A stretch of DNA of 21,816 nucleotides from JALUUH01 sp964636675 (GTDB taxonomy: Bacteria > Pseudomonadota > Gammaproteobacteria > S012-40). Within the stretch, counting starts at the first letter, position 1, and every line of letters starts with the position of its first letter. The translations under genes were made by a program, and so were the position numbers. The notes beneath the pieces were generated by a model, which did no database searches, had not been told where the DNA came from, and saw nothing but the letters and a program-made list of their open reading frames with translations. The stretch lies in NCBI GenBank assembly GCA_964636675.1, contig CAZWUO010000041.1:1-21816 (forward strand), given 5' to 3'. Shown here piece by piece: positions 1 through 8,537 of the stretch.

Positions 1-777
1 GCACCACTTTTTCTAATAATGGAACCTTGCAATTACAAGGCAATGAGAACCTAACCGGTGTCACCATGGACACCAATTCCGGCACTGTGAGATATGTCGG
101 CAACGGTGGCAGTAGCACATTTACCATTAAAGACTTTGGCGGAACTGATTATAATAATTTGGTGCTTGCAGGCACGAGCAATGAAACGTTTCAATTAAGC
201 AGCGCTTTAAGCACCTCAAACCTGGATATAAGCACGGGCACACTGTCCTTAAACGGTCATGCTTTAACCTTAACCGGCACCACTTTTTCTAATAATGGAA
301 CCTTGCAATTACAAGGCAATGAGAACCTAACAGGTGTCACTATGGATACCAATTCCGGTACTGTGAAATATGTCGGTGACGGCAGTGCAACGGGAGCCTC
401 GTCATTTATTACGATTAAAGATTTTGGTAATACTGATTATTATAATTTAATCATTGAAGGCGCCAGTGATGAGACCTTTCAACTGGCACAAAATTTTAGG
501 ATAAACGGCGCGCTGACTATCCAAATTAATAATACCCTGGCATTAGCCGGGAATAACCTCCGCCATAAGGGCTTCAATAATTACGGAACCTTGCAATTAC
601 AAGGAACTGAAAATATAAGCGGCGGCATGGACTCCGATTCCGGCACCGTGAAATATGTCGGCAATCGTGGCAGTAGCACATTTACCATTAAAGACTTTGG
701 TAGCAACGATTATTATAATCTCATCATCGAAGGCGCCAGTGATGAGATCTTTCAACTATCTAATGCACTCGCCTTAA
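1..777 (+). repeat. Three in-frame ~276-288 bp coding repeats (GTLQLQG type)
   Basis: Copies begin at GGAACC at 21, 297 and 585, giving spacings of 276 and 288 bp, both multiples of three. Bases about 1-90 and 278-366 are nearly identical, with only a few differences. The stretches near 101 and 661 (GGCAGTAGCACATTTACC and onward) also match almost exactly. Copy three is more diverged at its start. Such nucleotide identity points to recent duplication or gene conversion. Confidence 0.9.
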
Positions 778-3700
778 AAGGTGACTGGACAAACAACAAT
801 GGTATATTCAACGCCAATGGACAAACGGTAACCTTTAATGGATCTGGCCCACAAAATATCACCAGCAGAGGCAATAGCTTCTCTAATATAAACATCAATA
901 ACACAGGTAATGTAGTCACTTTAATGGATAGCTTAGTACTCACCAAGAACTTATTGATTTCACAAGGCACACTTAACACCGGCGCAAATTATTCAATAAG
1001 CCTAGCAGGAAACTGGACAAACAACGGCGGCATATTTACGGCCAATAACGGCGCCGTCAGCTTTAATGGGTCTGACGCACAAAGCATAACCAGCAATGGC
1101 AATAGCTTCTCTAATATAAACATCAACAAAACAGGGGGGGCAGTCACTCTAAACGATAACTTGGTACTCACCCAGGACTTGTTGATTTCACAGGGCAGGC
1201 TTGTAGCCGGCGTAGATCGCTCCATTAGCCTGGCAGGAAACTGGACAAACTCCGGCGGAACATTCAATGCCAATAGCGGCACGGTAAATTTTAATGGAAG
1301 CGGCAGCCAAAACATTACGAGTGGTGGCAGTCAATTTTACAATCTAAGCACATCCGGGGCTTCAGCCATCAGTCTTAGCGATGCGTTGACGGTGGGCAAT
1401 ATACTGTCAAATACAGCCGGCATCTTCAACGGCAACGCAGTCGCGCTAAATACTAGAAACTTTACGTTGTCCGGCGGAACATTTAATAGCACTTCGAATA
1501 CCATGACGGTGACCGGTGATTGGACAAACTCCGGCACTGGCAGCTTCAACGCGAACAACGGCACGGTATTATTCTCGGGAGTGAATACTCAGACAATATT
1601 GGGAAATAATACCTTCAACCTCGTGTCTATTGACAAATCAGGCAACGCGACTATTCGCTTTTTAGACGATCTCACGAGTAATGCACTCACTACAAACAAC
1701 AATAGTTATGCCATCAGTTTACTCGGAAGCAACAACCGCATTGGCGGTACTACCCTGTTTCAAAACAGCGGGATGCTTACCCTAGGATCAACCACGTTTG
1801 CCGCAGGAATGGCACGCACCGCTGGTGCTACCACGGTCAATGGAGCAATCTCTTCAGGCACCGGTAATTTTAGTTTTGGTGACAGTTTATTAGGTAATAA
1901 CGTCGACCTCACATTATTCGGTAACAACATCGACCTCACAGGTAACCTCTTACTCAACCAAGGCTTAACTCTATCCAGTGATAGTGACATTTCAATGACC
2001 GGCAACGTATTAAGTAATAATGCAAGTTCATTATCCATTGACGGGGCCACAGGCAAATCATTTAGTATTACGGGAGACATTGGAAAAAATATTGACGGTG
2101 AAAAAATTGGTTCGTTAATCATTAGTAACTCGGGGACAATAACCGGAGGAGACATCTTCGCCGCTAATATTAATAATATCTATGCAACTGAGCTTATTGA
2201 TATAGCAGCGACATCTATCAATTTAGCGAGTAATGTCACCCATATTTCTGCAACGAATGCGATCAAACTATCGACTATTAACGCGGATATAACCGGTGCC
2301 ACATTAAACCTTCAATCGAATTCAATTACCCATATGAACATTGCGGGGGTAAGCAAACTAAAATTAGATACACCAAACTATGTGCAGCAAGCAGGTACCC
2401 AAATAAGTGTAGAAGAACTAAGCTTCGCAAACTCCGCCGGAGGCATTTATTTACAAGATGCCACCAGCAATTCGGCTAATGATTTAAATATTGGAAATGC
2501 ACAACTTCAGGCATTTAATGTCAGCTCAAAATATATTTTTGAATCGAGCAGCGGAAATATTGCGTTTAACAACGCGTCTGCACTTGCAGGAAAAACCGTA
2601 GAGATCAGCAATGGTGGAGCCTTAAATTTCGAAGGTGATAACAGCTTTCTCGCATTAACCGCAAATAGCAACAGCATCAATGTACTTAATACTGCGAAAG
2701 TAACGACGACAGGCTCCATGACGCTCAAGGCCACAGGCACAATCTCTGTGGAGGGAGCATTGGAAACCACAGGGGCTAATAGCACACTTTCTTTGAGCGG
2801 TGCTAAAATCACTTTTGGCTCCGTGACAGACGGCAATCTCGCCTCTGCGATAACCGCTGGGGGCAATCTTGCATTATCCACCACATCCGGTTTTGACCTA
2901 AACGGTGACACTGCCATTAGTGCTGCTAGCGACATCGATCTTAGCGGCACTGATATTAACAGCGGCATCAGACAAGCCAGTCTGACAGTTACCTCAACTG
3001 GCGGTAATATTGCCTTAGGCAATATCGGAACAGAGGCTAATCCCGTACTTTCATTAACCGTCAATACATCAAATCTTTTAACCTTAAAAGGTAATATCAA
3101 TACAACCAATCAAGTTAATGTTTCTGGGGTCTCGGGTATTATCCTTGATGGAGCCATCGTCATTCGTGCATTAGGCGGCTTTGATGTGGGGACAAAGGCA
3201 ATCAATGGCAATCAGGGCAATACGGCTTCACTCACGATTTATGCAACCACTGGCCCGATTAATCTCAACAGTGTTGGCACCACTGAAGCACTTGCCTTTT
3301 TACGCCTTAGCAGTGGCAAACTCGTTGCGATTTCTGGAGACATTGTGGTCACTGACTCGGTTGATTTCAGCGGCGTTAACGACATTAGCTTTATTGGCGA
3401 TAGGACTATCAGCACCACTGCCGCATTAGCCCAAGTCAATTTAGCCGTTGGCACAAGCATTAGTGGTGATGCAAAACTAAGCATTAATAACTCAGGTGAA
3501 ACCTTTTTAGGTGGCACAATAAACATGACCGGTGATCTTAATTTAGCGAATGCAGGCACTATTAATGTCAGTAAAAATCTATCAATTAATAGCGATGGCA
3601 CCTTATCACTGGCAGGCAACATCATTTCATCGGGCACAGCAACAGCGATTGATATGAGTGGCGTGAATGCTATTGCCTTGCTGAAAGACAGCAGTTTTAA

Positions 3701-5585
3701 TACCTCGGCGACCAATGCCTCTTTGAACTTTTCCGGCACCGGTATTCAAGGCCCAGGTGCTCTCGCTATTAATACTGGCTCGGGTAATGTAACGCTAAAT
3801 ACCTTAGGCAATACAGCCGCTTTAAGTGCATTAAGTATCACCAGCTCTGGACTGACACGCTTAGAAGGTAATATCACTACCGGCAAAACAGGAATTAATC
3901 TATCCAGAGCATCAAACATTTTATTAACCAATAATATTACCATGGCAACCAGCGATAACGGTGTTATCGCCATCAATGGCGGCGCAGTGAATGGTACTTA
4001 TAATCTAATACTCAACACCGCAGGCAATGGTAAAATTACGCTTGGCAATATGGGGCAAGATGTTAATAACGCATTGTCTTCATTAAGCGTTATCAACTCC
4101 GGCGAAACCTTTTTTACCAATGCCAGTATTCGTACCATTGGCGAAGGTAGTATTAACTTATCGCTCGCTCCGCAAGTTTATGTAACGGGAAATGTTCATT
4201 TTGAGAGCACGGCCAATACCGGCATCGTCAATCTAAACGGAGGTAATATTGATGGTGATGGTTCACTTACCGTGGTAGCCAACGAGGGTGCGATTGAGCT
4301 CGGCACCATCGGTAGCAAAATTCCTTTAGCGTTTTTACGTCTACAAGCGAATGGCATGACTAAAGCCTATGGACAAATCACAACACTTAATGATATGGAT
4401 CTCGCACGCGCAAACATTAGCAGTGGCATTACAGGAACACCTTTTGATTGGACCCTGACTTCCAGTAATGGAAACATTATGCTCGGAGATTTAAGCAGCG
4501 GGACTCTTTTTGGATCGATTACCGCAACATCGGGCAATAAAGTCGTATTGAATGGTAATCTGTCCACACAGAGCAGTGGTGGTGTCAGTATAAAAAGCCT
4601 CACACCTAATACACTCGCCGCTAAGCTGGTATTAGGTACTAATGTCAGCATAAATACGAGCGCTGGCAATGGACTTATTGATCTCAGCAATGCCTTATTA
4701 TTCGGTAAAGATGAAAATGCAAGCGGCAATAGCTTTGGCTTAAGCTTGACATCGGGTGAAGCTAATATTTTATTAAACAGCTCAGACCAAAACTCTGCGC
4801 TGGCTTATTTGCAGGTAAACACTTTGTCAAATGCGACAACCAGCGGTTTATTATACGTCGAGCAAAACATTGACTATACCACCGGTAGTTTTACCCAAGA
4901 TAGCTTATCTAATATCACCTCTAACTTTGGTAATATCACAGTAACTGCTAACACGGGGAACATCTTACTCGGCTTATTATCAGCACCTAATGGTACCGTG
5001 ACGGTTAAGTCGCTTGTAGGTGATATTTTAAGTAATACCAGCACGCCATTCATTGATGCAAGCACCGGACTACGCAGCAAGAGCACAAGTGAAACCATCA
5101 ATATTATTGCAAAAAATGCCGTATTGGATTCAGCAGGCGCATTTGGCGCTTCGACGATCGATCCCATTATCGTCGCCGTTGATCCTAGTGGCACCGTAGA
5201 TATTAATTTTAATCGCACACGGGGTTATATTGATAATTTGAACGGAACGGTTATCAATAATTTATCAAACAATTCACTCATCGACCAATTACAAATTCGC
5301 AGTGCGATTGCTGATACGATTGCGATTACCAATCAAAAATTCAATCAAGGGGAAACTGCGCAATCCGAATTTATCATGGGTGAAACCCTGTTCGGCATTC
5401 TCGGCGCCAGCTTTTATGTTGCACATGCCAGCGGCACAGGCTCGATAACCGCACGCTCTTTAGTACCGGATGTACCGGCTTTATTGCAAGATACCAGCGG
5501 CTGGAAATTTGAGCGCCCGCGTAAAAAACAACGCACGATTCATAAATCGCGGCAGAAAAATGAAACCTTGATTAATTGGTTTTAA
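3..5585 (+). CDS. Giant filamentous-haemagglutinin-like beta-helical repeat protein, 5' end missing
   Basis: The frame is open to the left edge, so at least 1860 C-terminal residues are seen; signal peptide and any secretion domain are outside. The protein is dominated by G, N, S, T, L and I in short beta-strand periods. I find no cysteine, as is usual for large exported beta-helix adhesins. Three repeat layers are visible: about 280-bp units starting with GTLQLQG (positions 21, 297, 585); 228-bp units starting with G-D/N-WTN (780, 1008, 1236, a diverged one at 1515); and degenerate units of the type LxxLxxxxSGxxxxxGNI from about 3040 to 4830. There is no C-terminal autotransporter barrel or sorting motif. 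The end is a basic tail (WKFERPRKKQR and onward) closing in NWF. The likely role is a surface or secreted adhesin, possibly two-partner secreted; this is inferred from fold and composition. The following T6SS genes have their own promoter. Confidence 0.85.
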   Translation, partial: TTFSNNGTLQLQGNENLTGVTMDTNSGTVRYVGNGGSSTFTIKDFGGTDYNNLVLAGTSNETFQLSSALSTSNLDISTGTLSLNGHALTLTGTTFSNNGTLQLQGNENLTGVTMDTNSGTVKYVGDGSATGASSFITIKDFGNTDYYNLIIEGASDETFQLAQNFRINGALTIQINNTLALAGNNLRHKGFNNYGTLQLQGTENISGGMDSDSGTVKYVGNRGSSTFTIKDFGSNDYYNLIIEGASDEIFQLSNALALKGDWTNNNGIFNANGQTVTFNGSGPQNITSRGNSFSNININNTGNVVTLMDSLVLTKNLLISQGTLNTGANYSISLAGNWTNNGGIFTANNGAVSFNGSDAQSITSNGNSFSNININKTGGAVTLNDNLVLTQDLLISQGRLVAGVDRSISLAGNWTNSGGTFNANSGTVNFNGSGSQNITSGGSQFYNLSTSGASAISLSDALTVGNILSNTAGIFNGNAVALNTRNFTLSGGTFNSTSNTMTVTGDWTNSGTGSFNANNGTVLFSGVNTQTILGNNTFNLVSIDKSGNATIRFLDDLTSNALTTNNNSYAISLLGSNNRIGGTTLFQNSGMLTLGSTTFAAGMARTAGATTVNGAISSGTGNFSFGDSLLGNNVDLTLFGNNIDLTGNLLLNQGLTLSSDSDISMTGNVLSNNASSLSIDGATGKSFSITGDIGKNIDGEKIGSLIISNSGTITGGDIFAANINNIYATELIDIAATSINLASNVTHISATNAIKLSTINADITGATLNLQSNSITHMNIAGVSKLKLDTPNYVQQAGTQISVEELSFANSAGGIYLQDATSNSANDLNIGNAQLQAFNVSSKYIFESSSGNIAFNNASALAGKTVEISNGGALNFEGDNSFLALTANSNSINVLNTAKVTTTGSMTLKATGTISVEGALETTGANSTLSLSGAKITFGSVTDGNLASAITAGGNLALSTTSGFDLNGDTAISAASDIDLSGTDINSGIRQASLTVTSTGGNIALGNIGTEANPVLSLTVNTSNLLTLKGNINTTNQVNVSGVSGIILDGAIVIRALGGFDVGTKAINGNQGNTASLTIYATTGPINLNSVGTTEALAFLRLSSGKLVAISGDIVVTDSVDFSGVNDISFIGDRTISTTAALAQVNLAVGTSISGDAKLSINNSGETFLGGTINMTGDLNLANAGTINVSKNLSINSDGTLSLAGNIISSGTATAIDMSGVNAIALLKDSSFNTSATNASLNFSGTGIQGPGALAINTGSGNVTLNTLGNTAALSALSITSSGLTRLEGNITTGKTGINLSRASNILLTNNITMATSDNGVIAINGGAVNGTYNLILNTAGNGKITLGNMGQDVNNALSSLSVINSGETFFTNASIRTIGEGSINLSLAPQVYVTGNVHFESTANTGIVNLNGGNIDGDGSLTVVANEGAIELGTIGSKIPLAFLRLQANGMTKAYGQITTLNDMDLARANISSGITGTPFDWTLTSSNGNIMLGDLSSGTLFGSITATSGNKVVLNGNLSTQSSGGVSIKSLTPNTLAAKLVLGTNVSINTSAGNGLIDLSNALLFGKDENASGNSFGLSLTSGEANILLNSSDQNSALAYLQVNTLSNATTSGLLYVEQNIDYTTGSFTQDSLSNITSNFGNITVTANTGNILLGLLSAPNGTVTVKSLVGDILSNTSTPFIDASTGLRSKSTSETINIIAKNAVLDSAGAFGASTIDPIIVAVDPSGTVDINFNRTRGYIDNLNGTVINNLSNNSLIDQLQIRSAIADTIAITNQKFNQGETAQSEFIMGETLFGILGASFYVAHASGTGSITARSLVPDVPALLQDTSGWKFERPRKKQRTIHKSRQKNETLINWF
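780..1340 (+). repeat. Exact 228-bp (76-codon) tandem coding repeat
   Basis: Units start at the G-D/N-WTN codons at 780, 1008 and 1236, exactly 228 bp apart. Two units are complete, the third diverges after about 100 bp, and a related partial copy starts at 1515. The consensus contains NGS-x2-Q-x-ITS, NSFSNININ and LVLT-x2-LLISQG. The repeat is inside the large beta-helical protein. Confidence 0.9.
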
Positions 5586-5664
5586 GCTCCCAATTGTTCG
5601 TCTATTGCAAATTTTGACGGCCAAATCTCAAGCCAGTTAAGGAAATTTGGCGTTCTCAAACCAT

Positions 5665-5692
5665 TTGAATACTTTTGGTTTATTGCTATGAT
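5665..5692 (+). promoter_or_regulatory. Sigma-70-type promoter of the T6SS accessory operon
   Basis: A -35 box TTGAAT (5665-5670) and a -10 box TATGAT (5687-5692) are separated by 16 bp. A TGC directly before the -10 makes it an extended -10. Predicted transcription start is near 5699, about 30 bases before the ATG at 5731. This gives the downstream operon expression independent of the large repeat-protein gene. Confidence 0.6.
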
Positions 5693-5730
5693 GTATTTTA
5701 AATTTGCTGTCTCTTTACACAGGCTTCATC

Positions 5731-8523
5731 ATGAAAATCATTAAACCACTTGAGTTATCGACATCTTATAAATGTTTCAATTGGCAAGGAACTCATCGCA
5801 TGAGTGTTGCCATTATGTTAGCATTTCCTATCAGTAAAGATAATTTGATAGTGCCACTATTAGAACAGGATTTATGGCGTTTAATTAGCGATGAATTGGG
5901 CAAAGACAGTTTTCTCGATATTGGCATGCCAAAACCCAATGGCGAAGTATTGGTTTTCGGCGATTATTACGCACCTCAAGGCCAACCAATAACGGCAGGT
6001 CATGCCCAAGTACAAGTCGGCCCAATCAATAAATCACTGTCAATTGTCGGCAATCGATATTGGGGCAATATGTTAGGCCCTACCGCACCAGAGCCTTTTA
6101 TTAAGATGCCGATTAATTACCAACATGCGTTTGGTGGCAGCGAATACAAACCAAACCCTGTGGGTAAAGGCATGGATAAAATCGACGTATTCGGTGAACA
6201 GCGCCTGCCAATGCCAAATATCGAAGACCCTAAACACATAATCACCTCAATAAGTCATCACCCTGCCCCCGCAGGATTTGGCCCACTGGATATTACCTGG
6301 CAAGAACGAGCATCCAAAATTGGCACCTATGATGGCAAATGGCTGAAAGAACTTGCACCAAATTATGCCAGCGACCTTAATTGGAACCACTTCAATGCAG
6401 CCCCTAAAGATCAATGGTTGGAAGGTTTTTTTAACGGGAATGAACAAATTCAAATTCTTAACATGCACCCAGAAGATATTCCAGTTCAAGGCAATTTACC
6501 CGCTTTCAAAACACGTTGTTTTTATGAGCAACAGCAGCACGATGAAAAACTGTTTCAAGAACTGGAAATGAAAACTGAAACATTGTTTCTTTTTCCAGCA
6601 GTAAAAATGGCTATTTTACTCTTTAGAGGCACAGCCAATATTGCGACCGATGACGCCACGGATATCCCAAATTTAATCGTTGCCTATGAAAGTCATCAAG
6701 ATTCAGCCCGTAGCGTAGAGCAATATGAATATTCAATGCGCAAACGCCTTGACTCAGATACTGGTTATAAATATGCACTGACAACAAAAGACCTCATTCC
6801 AAACAATATGCGTTGTGGTTTTGCTCGAATGATGGACGCTACGGAAGGTAATCTTGGAGCAATGGCCAAGAACATGGATAACAAGGCGAACAATAGCCAG
6901 CAAGAAGCCATGGAGGCTCTCGATAAGCAAAAATTATTATTAAAGGAACAATTAGTCAGTGCAGGTGTTGATCCCGCACCTCACATGGAAAAATTTGATT
7001 TTGATATTCATCAAGCTCCCGATGATCCCGCAACAAAAAATCTCATGGCACTGATAGATCAAATAGCGCCTGGAATTCATGACAATCCAAAAAACATTAA
7101 CTTAGAAGAATTAGATCTCAGCAAACTGGATGATTTTTCAAAAGAAATGGATAAATTGGCTAAACTAAAAAAACAAGAAACGAAACAACAATTAAAAAAC
7201 AGCCTTGATGAACTCCCCAATACGCCTGCTACCGATGAAGCCCGTGAAAAAATAAAAACAGCGATCAACAAGATAGATCAACCTCCACCTTTGCCTCGTG
7301 CCAAACTGGATGATGTATTCGATGAAATTCAATCCAGCATTGATGAAGTAGAAAAAAGCATTGCACAATTGCGCGTTCAAGGCCAAGCTGAAGATCAATT
7401 ACCTCAAATGAACATTGAGCTTTCAAAGCTGCAACAAGAAATTGATGATGGTAGCCTAAAGCTTAAAGAAACCTATCGTATGGGTGCTCATATGATAGAT
7501 CCGGGATCTTCACCACATGATGAACCTTTAGATATTGTATTGCATCGTTTTAATAAAAAATTGGAAACGGGTGAATCGTTAGTTGACGGCGATTATGCTT
7601 GCATTAATTTATCAGGCCGAGATCTTTCAGGTCTTGACCTCAGTGAGGCTTATCTTGAACAAATTGATTTTTCTCATGCGAATTTGAAAGGCACTAATTT
7701 AAAAGGCGCCATTATGACTGGCGCTAATTTAACGGGAGCAAATTTAAGTGATGCAAATTTGGAGGATGCCAATATTGGTGCGGCAATATTAATTGATACC
7801 GTTTTTGATAACGCAAATTTATGCAATGCAAAATTGGGCAAATCCAATTTAAGCAATGCCAGTTTCAAAGCGTGTAATTTGGAAGACATAGATCTTCTTG
7901 ATGCCATTTTAGAACACACGAATTTCAGCGAAGCACGGTTCAAAAACCCTATTTTCCTTAAACTCAATATGCAAAACGCCATTTTTCACAAAACATACAT
8001 GCCTTCTTCACATTTTATTAACACAACACTAAATAAGGCTAACTTCAACGAGGCAATACTCACTGAATCAAATTTTATTGATTGCGAATTAAGTCATGTC
8101 GATTTTAGTTCTGCCGAAATGGCTAATACACGCTTTCTTGACGGTTGCAACATCGACAATGCTAATTTTCAAAAAGCTAAACTAGATCGCTCTAACTTTC
8201 GAGAAACCTTATTACGCAAAGCCAACTTTGAAGAGGCCAGCCTTTGCATGTCAGATTTCGCAGAAGCCGACCTCGAAGGTGCCAGTTTTTATCGCGCCAC
8301 GGCCAAAATGGCTCAATTTAATAAAGCCAATCTTAGGCAGTGCAATATGAAATCCATTAATCTCATGGAAGGCAGTTTGATGAAAAGTTTTTTAACCAAT
8401 GCCAACTTAAGTTACGCCAACCTTTACAGTGTCGATTTTAGTCAAGCAACGGTTGGAGAGACTGATTTTTTTGGCGCCAATCTCGATCGTTCACAATTGG
8501 AAAACTGGAAACCACCAAAGTAA
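5731..8523 (+). CDS. DUF2169 T6SS adaptor-type protein fused to C-terminal pentapeptide repeats
   Basis: This 930-residue protein has three parts. Residues about 1-360 are a DUF2169 domain (MKIIKPLELS start, GHAQVQVG, YQHAFGGSEY motifs). Residues about 365-595 are charged, K/E/Q/D-rich and probably coiled coil. Residues about 620-920 are pentapeptide repeats of the A(N/D)Lxx type (GANLTGANLSDANLEDAN) forming a right-handed quadrilateral helix. ATG 5731 was chosen over the in-frame TTG at 5704 because an AGG lies 7-8 bases upstream and the family begins here. DUF2169 proteins act in Agrobacterium as adaptors loading effectors onto VgrG. By family, this protein probably helps load the spike; the repeat part could be cargo or scaffold. 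It ends LENWKPPK, like the second repeat protein downstream. It is first in a five-gene operon, 14 bases before vgrG. Confidence 0.9.
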   Translation: MKIIKPLELSTSYKCFNWQGTHRMSVAIMLAFPISKDNLIVPLLEQDLWRLISDELGKDSFLDIGMPKPNGEVLVFGDYYAPQGQPITAGHAQVQVGPINKSLSIVGNRYWGNMLGPTAPEPFIKMPINYQHAFGGSEYKPNPVGKGMDKIDVFGEQRLPMPNIEDPKHIITSISHHPAPAGFGPLDITWQERASKIGTYDGKWLKELAPNYASDLNWNHFNAAPKDQWLEGFFNGNEQIQILNMHPEDIPVQGNLPAFKTRCFYEQQQHDEKLFQELEMKTETLFLFPAVKMAILLFRGTANIATDDATDIPNLIVAYESHQDSARSVEQYEYSMRKRLDSDTGYKYALTTKDLIPNNMRCGFARMMDATEGNLGAMAKNMDNKANNSQQEAMEALDKQKLLLKEQLVSAGVDPAPHMEKFDFDIHQAPDDPATKNLMALIDQIAPGIHDNPKNINLEELDLSKLDDFSKEMDKLAKLKKQETKQQLKNSLDELPNTPATDEAREKIKTAINKIDQPPPLPRAKLDDVFDEIQSSIDEVEKSIAQLRVQGQAEDQLPQMNIELSKLQQEIDDGSLKLKETYRMGAHMIDPGSSPHDEPLDIVLHRFNKKLETGESLVDGDYACINLSGRDLSGLDLSEAYLEQIDFSHANLKGTNLKGAIMTGANLTGANLSDANLEDANIGAAILIDTVFDNANLCNAKLGKSNLSNASFKACNLEDIDLLDAILEHTNFSEARFKNPIFLKLNMQNAIFHKTYMPSSHFINTTLNKANFNEAILTESNFIDCELSHVDFSSAEMANTRFLDGCNIDNANFQKAKLDRSNFRETLLRKANFEEASLCMSDFAEADLEGASFYRATAKMAQFNKANLRQCNMKSINLMEGSLMKSFLTNANLSYANLYSVDFSQATVGETDFFGANLDRSQLENWKPPK

Positions 8524-8537
8524 GGATAATCAAAATT

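Noticed and set aside
1..1340. CRISPR-like spacing of repeats
   Set aside because: Repeats are long, in frame and part of one continuous coding sequence; there are no short palindromic repeats with unique spacers.
752..5218. Many long open frames antisense to the giant repeat protein
   Set aside because: They mirror the low-complexity composition of the sense gene, lack ribosome binding sites and encode no recognisable domains.
5620..5651. Hairpin GCCAAAT / ATTTGGC as terminator of the giant gene
   Set aside because: The loop is about 18 bases, the stem is AT-rich and no T run follows.
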